From positions 372,001 through 436,000 of the forward strand of contig NZ_JACHMU010000001.1 of assembly GCF_014205075.1 (NCBI RefSeq): DNA of 64,000 nt. The letters are read 5' to 3'. This document shows, piece by piece, positions 44,232 through 53,511 of this stretch. Under the pieces are notes generated by a model. The model was not told the DNA's origin. It ran no database searches and saw only the letters and a program-made list of their open reading frames with translations. A program made the translations under genes and the position numbers. Every line of letters begins with the position of its first letter. The first letter of the stretch is position 1. This DNA is from Microbacterium ginsengiterrae. GTDB taxonomy: Bacteria; Actinomycetota; Actinomycetes; Actinomycetales; Microbacteriaceae.

Positions 44232-44264
44232 GGGCGTGAAGAAGGAACTGGTGACAGGTGGGGT

Positions 44265-45143
44265 TTAGGCCGCGAGGGTGAGCGGCTGTTCGGTTAGCTT
44301 CGCTTCGAACTCAATCGGCGTCAAGCCGCCGAGCGCGTCTTGGGCTCGCTGCCGGTGATACTTCCGCTCGATCCAGACGACGATCGCGAGGCGCAGCTCC
44401 TGCCGGGTTGCCCATCGCTGCTGGTTGAGGACGTTCGTTTGAACGAGGGACCAGAAGCTCTCCATGGCGGCGTTGTCTCCGGCTGCGCCGACTCTGCCCA
44501 TCGATCCGACCATGTCATGGCGGCGCAATTCGCGGGCCATAGCGCGGCTTCGGAATTGGCTGCCTCTGTCGGCGTGCAGAATGCATCCGGCGACGTCACC
44601 GCGGCGGGTGACGGCGTTGCGCAGTGCGTCGACGGCGAGCTTCGCGGTCATTCGGTCGCTGATCGAGTACCCGACGATCCGGTTGGAGTGGACGTCCTTG
44701 ATCGCGCAGCAGTAGAGCTTGCCTTCACTCGTCCAATGCTCCGTGATATCCGTCAGCCAGACCCGGTTCGGGGCGTCCGCGCGGAACTGCCGCTTGACGT
44801 GGTCGTCGAACACCGGCGGGCCGGCCTTCTTGCCCTTCCCGCGCCGTCGGCGCTGCGCGGACGAGAGAATCCCGGCCTGCGAACACAGCTTCCACGCCGT
44901 CCGGCGACTCATCCGCCACCCAGCCCTCCGGGCCTCGTCAGCCAGGTATCGGTATCCGAACGTCGGGTCCTCCGCATGAGCGTCGTGGAGCGCATTGAGC
45001 CGATACGCGCGGAGCACGTCCGCATCACGAACGGGGTCGTTGCGCCAGCGGTAGTAGGGCTGGCGGGCGAGCTTGAGGACCCGGCACGACACCGTCACGG
45101 GAATCCCCGAGTCGGCGAGCTCAGCAACGAGCGGGTAGGTCAT
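44265..45143 (-). CDS. IS3-family transposase OrfB, copy 2
   Basis: 292 residues, identical to the copy at 35570-36448, with the intact DDE triad (WLTDITE, LHADRGSQ, NAAMESFW). It overlaps orfA by 4 bp. Confidence 0.94.
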   Translation of the reverse strand: MTYPLVAELADSGIPVTVSCRVLKLARQPYYRWRNDPVRDADVLRAYRLNALHDAHAEDPTFGYRYLADEARRAGWRMSRRTAWKLCSQAGILSSAQRRRRGKGKKAGPPVFDDHVKRQFRADAPNRVWLTDITEHWTSEGKLYCCAIKDVHSNRIVGYSISDRMTAKLAVDALRNAVTRRGDVAGCILHADRGSQFRSRAMARELRRHDMVGSMGRVGAAGDNAAMESFWSLVQTNVLNQQRWATRQELRLAIVVWIERKYHRQRAQDALGGLTPIEFEAKLTEQPLTLAA

Positions 45144-45445
45144 TTTGGGGAGCCACCGAGTTTCAGATTCGCTTGCGACAGATACGCCGCAGCACGCCGG
45201 AGGACCTCGTTCTCCTGCTCGAGGAGACGGATCCGCTTCTTCAACTCGCGCGCCTCAGCGGCATCGGCCGCGGTCTGGCCGGGACGGCTACCTTCCTCGA
45301 CATCGGCCCGGCGGAGCCAGTTCTGCAACGTCGCTTCGCTGATACCGAAGTCAGTGGCGATCTGCTTGATGGTGACGCCACTCTCACGACGCCGGGCGAC
45401 CGCAACAACGTCCTCACGAAACTCTTGGGGATAGGGACCAGGCAT
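45140..45445 (-). CDS. IS3-family transposase OrfA, copy 2
   Basis: 101 residues, identical to the copy at 35268-35573, with the HTH and leucine-zipper-like coil. Confidence 0.93.
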   Translation of the reverse strand: MPGPYPQEFREDVVAVARRRESGVTIKQIATDFGISEATLQNWLRRADVEEGSRPGQTAADAAEARELKKRIRLLEQENEVLRRAAAYLSQANLKLGGSPK

Positions 45446-45514
45446 GATGACATCCTTCCCGCCAGCGCCTCCCAGCGCTAACGATCAGTTGTCACCGATT
45501 CCTTCTTCACGCCC

Positions 45515-45961
45515 CGTCATCTCGCGAATACGATTGGCGTCGATCTCCTTCAAAGGAGTATCGCCAAACTCCGGTACGAGATACCCCGTCACTTTCCCCG
45601 CGTAGGAGCGAACAGTTCCAACGGCTCGCATCTTGCCGCTGCGGTTCGGTTCGGTTCTGATCATCTGCAACCAACGCTTCGAGTACTCCTCGAAGCCCAT
45701 CGAACGTGCTTTCTCCTGCTCCGCATCAGCGCGGTTTCGTGCCGCCACAACCGTCGGTGGCTCCCACTGCCCGAGCGAAATCTTCGTATGCACCGCCGCA
45801 AGCCATCGGCGTGCGTCCGTCTTGGTGAGAAACGTAAGCGACTTATCGTCGTCAGTTCTCGCCGTGTAGGTCTCGCCATCTGGGCCCGGGTACCGAGCCT
45901 GCCAACGCCCGGAGGGCAACTTCCGCAAGCTCCCCCACGACTCTCTCTTCGTCGCACTCAT
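45515..45961 (-). pseudogene. Tyrosine integrase of the nrdF-targeted element, truncated by the IS
   Basis: The ATG at 45961 follows GGGAGGG and opens MSATKRESWGSLRKLPSGRWQARYPGPDGETYTART, an arm-binding AP2-like N-terminal domain. It is followed by the SAM-like core-binding domain (SMGFEEYSKRWLQMIRTEPNRSGKMRAVGTVRSYAGKVTGYLVPEFG). The frame enters the IS after about 149 codons, and the catalytic domain with R-H-R-Y is absent from the window. The gene lies 356 bp from the att site at nrdF and is transcribed away from it, as usual for phage-type integrases. The protein cannot recombine DNA. Confidence 0.9.
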
Positions 45962-46316
45962 GATGCCCTCCCGTGTACTCGGATGGACGCGAGCGGACAC
46001 TCGTGCCACTCCGTGCCACTCACTCCGCGCAACGTTGGAAATCCGCATGATTCTGCGGCTCTCACGGTGTTGACGGCGCTTCGTATGGCACGAAGTGGCA
46101 CGGACTCGGCGCCCTGCCGAACCCAAATTTCGGTGGGTACGCTCCCTCGCTTCCGCCGGGAAGGTGCACGCGTGCCATCCGCGTGCCACTCCGAATGGGT
46201 GTTCCTGGTCATTTCTGTCCTCCTCTGTCATCGAACAGAGAGCACGAAAAAGGCCCGAACCCGCGAGATTTCGCGGATCCGGGCCTATGACCAGGCTTTT
46301 CAGCCGGTGCGCTTCA
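45962..46316. other. Right-end regulatory and arm region of the element
   Basis: No gene. GTGCCACTC-type units occur at about 46004, 46013 and 46185, with inverted forms (TGGCACG) near 46087-46100, as expected for integrase arm sites. A segment (46185-46250) is also found, decayed, near 36820-36872, and a hairpin follows at 46251. Confidence 0.55.
46251..46286. terminator. Hairpin near the right att copy
   Basis: AGGCCCGAACCCGCGA (46251-46266) pairs with 46271-46286 at 14 of 16 positions around GATT. It is preceded by AAAAA and could terminate nrdF transcription, which runs leftward past it (T-rich on the minus strand). It is the counterpart of the hairpin at 36873-36908. Confidence 0.65.
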
Positions 46317-47335
<1,019 letters not shown>

Positions 47336-49480
47336 TCAGAGCATGCAGCTGACGCACTCCGTCATGTCGGTGCCTTCGAGGGCGAGCTGACGCAGACGGA
47401 TGTAGTAGATCGTCTTGATGCCCTTGCGCCATGCGTAGATCTGCGCCTTGTTGATGTCGCGGGTGGTGGCGGTGTCCTTGAAGAACAGCGTCAGCGACAG
47501 CCCCTGGTCGACGTGCTGCGTCGCGGCGGCGTACGTGTCGATGACCTTCTCGTAGCCGATCTCGTAGGCGTCCTGGTAGTACTCGAGGTTGTCGTTCGTC
47601 ATGAACGGCGCCGGGTAGTAGACGCGGCCGAGCTTGCCTTCCTTGCGGATCTCCACCTTCGACGCGATCGGGTGGATCGACGACGTCGAGTTGTTGATGT
47701 ACGAGATCGAGCCGGTCGGCGGCACCGCCTGCAGGTTCTGGTTGTAGATGCCGTGCTTCTGGATGCTGTCCTTGAGCTCGACCCAGTCGGACTGCGTCGG
47801 GATGTGGTGGCCGGCGAAGAGCTCCTTCACCTTCTCGGTGGCCGGGACCCATGCCTGGTCGATGTACTTGTCGAAGAACTCACCGGAGGCGTAGGTGGAG
47901 TCCTCGAAGCCGTCGAAGGCGACTCCCCGCTCGATGGCGAGCTTGTTCGACGCGCGCAGCGCGTGGTAAAGCACCGTGTAGAAGTAGATGTTCGTGAAGT
48001 CGATGCCCTCTTCGGAGCCGTAGTGCACGTGCTCGCGCGCCAGGTAGCCGTGCAGGTTCATCTGGCCGAGGCCGATCGCGTGCGAACGGTCGTTGCCGTC
48101 CTCGATCGAGCGCACCGAGGCGATGTGGCTCTGGTTGCTGACCGCGGTGAGGCCGCGGATCGCGGTCTCGACGGTGGCACCGAGGTTGCCCCCGTCCATC
48201 GCCAGCGCGATATTCATGGAGCCGAGGTTGCAGGAGATGTCCTTGCCGATCGTGTCGTACGAGAGGTCCTCGTTGTACGTGGTCGGCGTGTTGACCTGCA
48301 GGATCTCGCTGCAGAGGTTGGACATGTTGATCCGGCCCTTGATGGGGTTCGCCTTGTTCACCGTGTCCTCGAACATGATGTACGGGTACCCGGACTCGAA
48401 CTGGATCTCCGCGATCGTCTGGAAGAACTCGCGCGCCTTGATCTTCGTCTTCTTGATGCGCGGGTCGTCGACCATCTCGCGGTACTTCTCGGTCACGGAG
48501 ATGTCACCGAAGGGAACGCCGTAGACCTTCTCGACGTCGTACGGCGAGAACAGGTACATGTCCTCGCCGTTCTTGGCGAGCTCGAAGGTGATGTCGGGGA
48601 CGACGACGCCCAGCGACAGCGTCTTGATGCGGATCTTCTCGTCGGCGTTCTCGCGCTTGGTGTCGAGGAAGCGCATGATGTCGGGGTGGTGCGCGTTGAG
48701 GTAGACGGCACCGGCGCCCTGACGCGCACCGAGCTGGTTGGCGTAGCTGAAGCTGTCTTCGAGGAGCTTCATGACGGGGATGATGCCGGAGGACTGGTTC
48801 TCGATCTGCTTGATCGGTGCACCGGACTCGCGGATGTTCGACAGCAGCAGCGCCACACCGCCGCCACGCTTGCTCAACTGCAGCGAGGAGTTGATGCCGC
48901 GCGAGATCGACTCCATGTTGTCCTCGATGCGCAGCAGGAAGCAGCTGACGAGCTCGCCGCGCTGCGCCTTGCCGGCGTTGAGGAAGGTCGGCGTGGCGGG
49001 CTGGAAGCGTCCGGAGATGATCTCCTCGACCAGGTCGATCGCGACCTGCTCGTCGCCGTCGGCGAGACCCAGCGCGGTCATGACGACGCGGTCCTCGAAG
49101 CGCTCGAGGTAGCGCTTGCCGTCGAAGGTCTTCAGCGTGTAGCTGGTGTAGTACTTGAACGCCCCGAGGAACGTCTCGAAGCGGAACTTCTTCGAGTAGG
49201 CGAGGTCGTTGAGCTTCTGGATGAACTCGAGCGAGTACTTCGCGATCAGTTCACCCTCGTAGTACTCCTTCTCGACGAGGTAGTCGAGCCGCTCCTTGAG
49301 CGAGTGGAAGAACACGGTGTTCTGGTTGACGTGCTGCAGGAAGTACTCCCGTGCGGCACGCTTGTCGGCGTCGAACTGGATCTTCCCGTTCGCGTCGTAC
49401 AGATTGAGCATCGCGTTGAGGGCGTGATAGTCCAGCCCCTCGTACGCGGGGTTGTTCTTGAACGCCACCTGCTGGCTCAT
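47336..49480 (-). CDS. nrdE: Class Ib ribonucleoside-diphosphate reductase alpha subunit
   Basis: A 714-residue catalytic subunit. [22 protein letters not shown] carries the first redox Cys, the active-site loop includes [23 protein letters not shown] is the specificity region, and the C-terminus ends TECVSCML with the swinging CxxC reduced by NrdH. There is no ATP-cone domain, as expected for class Ib. ATG at 49480 overlaps the nrdI stop by 4 bp (ATGA), which selects it over an upstream alternative at 49510. Confidence 0.97.
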   Translation of the reverse strand: MSQQVAFKNNPAYEGLDYHALNAMLNLYDANGKIQFDADKRAAREYFLQHVNQNTVFFHSLKERLDYLVEKEYYEGELIAKYSLEFIQKLNDLAYSKKFRFETFLGAFKYYTSYTLKTFDGKRYLERFEDRVVMTALGLADGDEQVAIDLVEEIISGRFQPATPTFLNAGKAQRGELVSCFLLRIEDNMESISRGINSSLQLSKRGGGVALLLSNIRESGAPIKQIENQSSGIIPVMKLLEDSFSYANQLGARQGAGAVYLNAHHPDIMRFLDTKRENADEKIRIKTLSLGVVVPDITFELAKNGEDMYLFSPYDVEKVYGVPFGDISVTEKYREMVDDPRIKKTKIKAREFFQTIAEIQFESGYPYIMFEDTVNKANPIKGRINMSNLCSEILQVNTPTTYNEDLSYDTIGKDISCNLGSMNIALAMDGGNLGATVETAIRGLTAVSNQSHIASVRSIEDGNDRSHAIGLGQMNLHGYLAREHVHYGSEEGIDFTNIYFYTVLYHALRASNKLAIERGVAFDGFEDSTYASGEFFDKYIDQAWVPATEKVKELFAGHHIPTQSDWVELKDSIQKHGIYNQNLQAVPPTGSISYINNSTSSIHPIASKVEIRKEGKLGRVYYPAPFMTNDNLEYYQDAYEIGYEKVIDTYAAATQHVDQGLSLTLFFKDTATTRDINKAQIYAWRKGIKTIYYIRLRQLALEGTDMTECVSCML

Positions 49481-49926
49481 TGCCTGCTCTTCGAGTGCGA
49501 TGTCCACCATCGTTCCAATCCGTCGCTCACGCGATCAACGTCATCCTGCGTGCCGAATACTTCTAGCCGGTACAAGTGCGGCACATGACACTTGCGGCTG
49601 ATGATGTCACCGGCGAGCCCGAAGGACTCGCCGAAGTTGGTGTTGCCCGCGGAGATGACACCGCGGAGGTTGCGCCGGTTGCGCTCGTCGTTGAGGAACC
49701 GGATCACCTGTTTGGGAACAGCGCCCTTCTCCTCGCCACGCCCCTGGCCACCCCCGTATGTGGGGGTGATCAGGACGAACGGCTCATCGACGGTGAGCTC
49801 ACCGTCGCCCCTCCGCAGAGGGATGCGACGCGCAGGGAGGCCCAGCTTCTCGATGAATCTGGCCGTGTTGCCCGAGGTGCTGGAGAAGTAGACCAGGAGC
49901 GGAACAGCCGTTGCGACTGTGCTCAT
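49477..49926 (-). CDS. nrdI: Flavodoxin-like NrdI, activator of the NrdF cofactor
   Basis: A 149-residue protein. [20 protein letters not shown] is the FMN phosphate loop, [59 protein letters not shown] is the NrdI signature. NrdI reduces oxygen to superoxide to oxidise the dimanganese site of NrdF. It lies between nrdH and nrdE, overlapping nrdE by 4 bp. Confidence 0.96.
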   Translation of the reverse strand: MSTVATAVPLLVYFSSTSGNTARFIEKLGLPARRIPLRRGDGELTVDEPFVLITPTYGGGQGRGEEKGAVPKQVIRFLNDERNRRNLRGVISAGNTNFGESFGLAGDIISRKCHVPHLYRLEVFGTQDDVDRVSDGLERWWTSHSKSRQ

Positions 49927-49958
49927 CGTTCACCTCGGCCTTGCGCTCGTCCGATGCC

Positions 49959-50192
49959 TCAGGACAGACGAGCGGCGAGCTCGTTGATCTTGTCGGGACG
50001 GAAGCCCGACCAGTGACCCTCGTCGGTGACGACGACGGGTGCCTGCATGTACCCGAGGGCCTTGACCTGTTCGAGCGCTGCAGCGTCCTCGGAGAGGTCG
50101 TGGATCTCGTATTCGATGCCCTTCGCGTCGAGCGCGCGGTACGTCGCGTTGCACTGCACGCACGAAGGCTTGGTGTAGACCGTGATCGCCAT
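49959..50192 (-). CDS. nrdH: Glutaredoxin-like NrdH
   Basis: A 77-residue thioredoxin-fold electron donor for NrdE. The dithiol CVQC is at 11-14 (TKPSCVQCNATYRAL), and the C-terminal WSGFRPDKINEL is the NrdH-specific motif. First gene of the operon; GGGGAAAG precedes the ATG. Confidence 0.97.
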   Translation of the reverse strand: MAITVYTKPSCVQCNATYRALDAKGIEYEIHDLSEDAAALEQVKALGYMQAPVVVTDEGHWSGFRPDKINELAARLS

Positions 50193-50245
50193 TTCTTTCC
50201 CCTCAGATCCAGGTTTTCCCGGCAGACCTCCGCCGGGATCTCAAT

Positions 50246-50291
50246 ACTACATATAGGGACGGACATTGGAAGTGACCACAAGGGATAGTAG
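50246..50291. promoter_or_regulatory. Candidate NrdR box pair
   Basis: ACTACATATAGGGA (50246-50259) matches the NrdR consensus ACWATATATWGTGT at 11 of 14 positions. ACAAGGGATAGTAG (50278-50291) matches at 9. Start-to-start distance is 32 bp, the three-turn spacing typical of NrdR sites. NrdR would repress the operon when ATP/dATP signals enough nucleotides. Confidence 0.6.
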
Positions 50292-50305
50292 TTACATCCC
50301 TGTAG

Positions 50306-50435
50306 TTTTCCACCGTTCTCCACTGGTTACAACACAGGTTGTCCACCGTTTCATCCACAACCGGCGAAAGGATTTCGGACCCCGCGAAGCGCGGTATCTC
50401 GCGGTTCTCGGAGCGCGGCGGGAAATCCATCCACA
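50306..50435 (+). promoter_or_regulatory. Cluster of DnaA-box-like sequences
   Basis: TTTTCCACC (50306), TTGTCCACC (50339), TCATCCACA (50351) and CCATCCACA (50427) each differ from TTWTCCACA or TTGTCCACA at one or two positions and share one orientation. DnaA control of ribonucleotide reductase is known in E. coli; here it is inferred. Confidence 0.45.
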
Positions 50436-50490
50436 GGTGGGACGTTACGGACGGGTTCGGACATCCGATCGTCTGTGGAATCACCCCTCC

Positions 50491-50520
50491 GGCGTGTCGC
50501 GGCGTGTCGCGGCGTGTCGT
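50491..50520 (+). repeat. Three tandem copies of GGCGTGTCGC
   Basis: A 10-bp unit repeated three times without spacer; the last unit ends in T instead of C. It lies 50 bp before the MFS start. A 10-bp period places each unit on the same DNA face. Confidence 0.8.
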
Positions 50521-50569
50521 CCTCACGGGCTGTGTGCGCGCCCCTGCGCAGGCCCACTAGCGTTGTGCT

Positions 50570-51784
50570 GTGGCGGGATATCGGGATCTTCTTCGCACGC
50601 CGGGTGTGGGGCGCATGATCGTCTCACAGTTGACGGCGCGCTTCCCCAGCGGGATGACATCGCTGGCAGTGCTGCTCCACGTGGAGCAGCAGACAGGCTC
50701 CTACGGGGCGGCAGGTCTCGTGCTGGCTGCGACCTCCGTCGGACAGGCCGTTGCGGGCCCTGTGACCAGCCGCTGGATGGGCGTGTGGGGCATGCGCCGC
50801 GTGCTCTCCCTCACCACGTCGGTCTGCGTGCTCGCCCTGCTCGCTCTCGGCCTGCTCCCCCTGAACCTCGCCGGATACATGGCGTTCGGCATGCTCGCCG
50901 GGCTCTCCACTCCCCCGATCCAGTCGGCCGTGCGCACGATCTATCCCAAGCTCGTCAACTCCTCTCAGCTCACGCCGCTGTTCTCGCTCGATGCGTCGTT
51001 GCAGGAGATCATCTGGATCCTCGCGCCGGTGGTGATCACGCTCGTGTCCACACAGGTGGGCACCGCAGAGGGTCTGCTGCTCGTCGCGATCATCATGGTC
51101 CTCGGATGCGGTTGGTTCATCAGTGCACCAGAGCTCGGCCGCGTGCGCATCCCGCGCAGCCGTCGCAAGCTGGGCAAGGTGCTCGCGAAGCCGCCGGTCC
51201 TGCTGGCCACCGTCATCGGATTCCTCCTGATCGGTGCATGCTCCGCCGTCGAGGTCGGGGTCGTCGCGAACTTCGACCACGGCAGCCTGGAAGCCGGCAT
51301 CGTTCTCGCCGTCTTCGCGGTCGGAAGCCTGGTGGGCGGACTGTCGTTCGGTCACATCCCGATCGGCCCGTGGGCGATCGCGCGCCGAATGCTGATCGTC
51401 ACCGTCGGTCTCGCGCTCACCATGGTCGTGCTCAACATCTTCTGGCTCGGCGGCGCGCTGCTGCTCGCAGGACTGGGGGTCGCCCCTGCCCTCGCCGTAC
51501 TGTTCGCGATCACCACCGCGAGTGTGAAGTTCAGCGAGACGGCCGAGGCGTTCGGCTGGGCGGGCACCGGTCAGCTCATCGGCGCAGCATCCGGCTCCGC
51601 GATCGCCGGATTCCTCGTCGACGGCACCGGCGGCCCGCAGGGCGCATACCTCGCCGCCGCACTGTTCGCTATCGTCGGAGTCATCGTGGCCGTCTCCTGC
51701 GTCCGCTTCCTGCCGGACCTCCGCCACCGCGACCCCAGCCCGTACCCCGACACAGAACCCGTCTCGACGATCACTCCCACATGA
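50570..51784 (+). CDS. MFS transporter
   Basis: A 404-residue protein with about 12 hydrophobic segments. The first half holds SLAVLLHVEQQTGSYGAAGLVLAATSVGQAVAGPVTSRWMGVWGMRRVL, the loop 2-3 MFS motif region. The family resembles actinobacterial efflux-type MFS proteins; the substrate is not predictable. GTG at 50570 has TAGCGT six bases upstream. It overlaps the PfkB kinase gene by 4 bp (ATGA), so an uptake role linked to that sugar kinase cannot be excluded. Confidence 0.88.
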   Translation: MAGYRDLLRTPGVGRMIVSQLTARFPSGMTSLAVLLHVEQQTGSYGAAGLVLAATSVGQAVAGPVTSRWMGVWGMRRVLSLTTSVCVLALLALGLLPLNLAGYMAFGMLAGLSTPPIQSAVRTIYPKLVNSSQLTPLFSLDASLQEIIWILAPVVITLVSTQVGTAEGLLLVAIIMVLGCGWFISAPELGRVRIPRSRRKLGKVLAKPPVLLATVIGFLLIGACSAVEVGVVANFDHGSLEAGIVLAVFAVGSLVGGLSFGHIPIGPWAIARRMLIVTVGLALTMVVLNIFWLGGALLLAGLGVAPALAVLFAITTASVKFSETAEAFGWAGTGQLIGAASGSAIAGFLVDGTGGPQGAYLAAALFAIVGVIVAVSCVRFLPDLRHRDPSPYPDTEPVSTITPT

Positions 51785-52698
51785 CCTCTGCCTCCACCAC
51801 TCCCCCTGCTTCCACCCCCGAGATCATCTGCGTCGGCGAGACGATGGCTCTCGTCACGCCGACCGGCGCCCCGCTGGCCGACGCGCACACGGCCACGATC
51901 ACCCTCGCCGGCGCCGAATCGAACGTCGCAGCCGGCCTCGTCGCCGCCGGGCACCGCGCGGCCTGGGCCTCGCGCCTCGGCGCCGATCCGCTCGGCACGC
52001 GCATCTCCTCCGAACTCGCCCGCCGCGGCATCGAACTCTGGATCGACGAGGACGACGACGCTCCGACGGGAGTGATGTTCAAGGACCCTCGTCCGGAAGG
52101 CTCGTCCACCCACTACTACCGCAGGGGTTCCGCCGCATCCCGCATGATGCCGGGCCTGCTTCCACCGGAGCGCATCGCCGGCGCACGCATCGTGCACACC
52201 ACCGGGATCACCCCCGCGCTGTCCCCCGACTGCACAGCAATGGTCGATCGCCTGTTCGCGGACGCCAGAGCCGCCGGCGCGCTGATGTCGTTCGACGTGA
52301 ACGACCGGCGCGCACTTTGGTCGATGTCGGATGCCGCCGCCACACTCGCCCGTCTGGCAGACGCCGCGGACATCGCGTTCGTCGGACGGGATGAGGCCGA
52401 GCGCATCTGGGGCACGGCGACGGCATCCGAGATCAGGGCGTTCCTGCCGACCTGCGGTCTGCTGGTCGTGAAAGACGGCGACGTCGGCGCCACCGCGTTC
52501 GCGGGCTCCGACGAGCCCGTGTTCGTCGCCGCACCGACGGTCGATGTCGTCGAGCCGGTCGGCGCGGGCGACGCGTTCGCCGCCGGATTCCTCTCAGCCA
52601 CACTCGAGGATCTGCCCCTGGCCGATCGCCTTCAGGCCGGTCACGCCTCCGCGGCTCGTGTGCTGCGGATCGCCGAGGACATGCCTCCCCTGGACTGA
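51781..52698 (+). CDS. PfkB/ribokinase family sugar kinase (KDG kinase-like)
   Basis: A 305-residue kinase. The N-terminal ICVGETMALVTPTG and AGAESNVAAGLVAAGHRAAWASRLGADPLG are PfkB signature regions. The C-terminal signature VEPVGAGDAFAAGFLSATLE contains the catalytic D. The pattern FKDPRPEGSSTHYYRRGSAASRM resembles 2-keto-3-deoxygluconate kinases. It phosphorylates a sugar acid or ketose with ATP in the cytosol. It is coupled to the MFS gene by an ATGA overlap. Confidence 0.9.
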   Translation: MTSASTTPPASTPEIICVGETMALVTPTGAPLADAHTATITLAGAESNVAAGLVAAGHRAAWASRLGADPLGTRISSELARRGIELWIDEDDDAPTGVMFKDPRPEGSSTHYYRRGSAASRMMPGLLPPERIAGARIVHTTGITPALSPDCTAMVDRLFADARAAGALMSFDVNDRRALWSMSDAAATLARLADAADIAFVGRDEAERIWGTATASEIRAFLPTCGLLVVKDGDVGATAFAGSDEPVFVAAPTVDVVEPVGAGDAFAAGFLSATLEDLPLADRLQAGHASAARVLRIAEDMPPLD

Positions 52699-52755
52699 CC
52701 CGGAGCATCGACGCTGTTCCGTGCGCGCCGACGTGGGCACTCCTAGGCTGGACTC

Positions 52756-53511
52756 GTGAGTGTTGTGACATTGCCGCGCATGGCGTGGGGCGACCCGGCA
52801 TCCGCCGATGCAGCCCTCCTGGTGCACGGGCTCGGATCCTCGGCAGCCTTGATGTGGCGACTGGGCGAGGCCCTCGCCGACGCGGGCTGGCACGCGACGG
52901 CCGTCGACCTGCGCGGCCACGGCGCCGCACCGCGCACGCAGGACTACACCGTGGCCGCCTACGCCGCCGACCTCGTCGCGACCCGCGCCGCCCATGGCGG
53001 CGCGTGGGGCGCGGTGATCGGTCACTCGCTCGGCGGCGCGTCGAGCACGGTCGCTGCCGCCTCCTCCCCCGACTGGACGGAGCGCCTGGTGCTCATCGAC
53101 CCGGCCATCCTCGTGGAAGGACGGGACGCGCAGATCATCCGACGCAGCCAGGAACGCGCCTTCGCCGACAACCGGATCGAGGTGGTCCGCGAAGAGCATC
53201 CGCACTGGCATCCGCAGGATCACGAACTCAAGATCGACGCGGTCAGCAGAGGCAGCCAGTGGGCCGTCGAGCAGACCAGCGCGCAGAACTCCCCGTGGGA
53301 TGTGCGGGCGGATGCCGCGCGCCTGACGGTCCCCACGCACATCATCGGCGCCGACCCCGACGTGTACAGCCTCTTCACCGGGGATGTCGCGCACCAGGTG
53401 CTCGCGTCGAATGAGCGCATCTCGATGTCGGTCGTGTCCGGCGCGGGGCACTCTCCGCACCGCGACCGACCGGACGACACCATCCGACGACTGCTGGAGG
53501 CACTTCTGTGA
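52756..53511 (+). CDS. Alpha/beta hydrolase
   Basis: A 251-residue hydrolase. LLVHGLGSSAALMW is the oxyanion strand, VDLRGHGAAPR follows, the nucleophile is S91 in GHSLGG, a candidate acid is in GADPDVY and the catalytic H is in GAGHSPHRDRP. The substrate is unknown (ester, lactone or similar). GTG at 52756 has TAGGCT six bases upstream. It overlaps the acyl-CoA dehydrogenase gene by 4 bp, so both enzymes probably act in one pathway. Confidence 0.9.
   Translation: MSVVTLPRMAWGDPASADAALLVHGLGSSAALMWRLGEALADAGWHATAVDLRGHGAAPRTQDYTVAAYAADLVATRAAHGGAWGAVIGHSLGGASSTVAAASSPDWTERLVLIDPAILVEGRDAQIIRRSQERAFADNRIEVVREEHPHWHPQDHELKIDAVSRGSQWAVEQTSAQNSPWDVRADAARLTVPTHIIGADPDVYSLFTGDVAHQVLASNERISMSVVSGAGHSPHRDRPDDTIRRLLEALL

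Larger units (their letters stand above)
44232..45514 (-). mobile_element. IS3-family insertion sequence, copy 2 (inverted)
   Basis: The same 1283-bp element as at 35199-36481, in opposite orientation and with the same terminal repeats. Flanking trinucleotides are CGG (left) and CGT (right), so no target duplication is present. The genes on its two sides are different and both truncated. This is the pattern left by a deletion next to, or recombination between, IS copies. Confidence 0.92.
50193..50569. promoter_or_regulatory. Control region upstream of nrdHIEF
   Basis: 377 bp without a gene between the divergent nrd operon and an MFS gene. It contains a NrdR-box pair (50246-50291), several DnaA-box-like sequences (50306-50435) and a triplicated 10-mer (50491-50520). 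The MFS promoter (TAGCGT, 50558-50563) is at the right edge. Confidence 0.65.
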
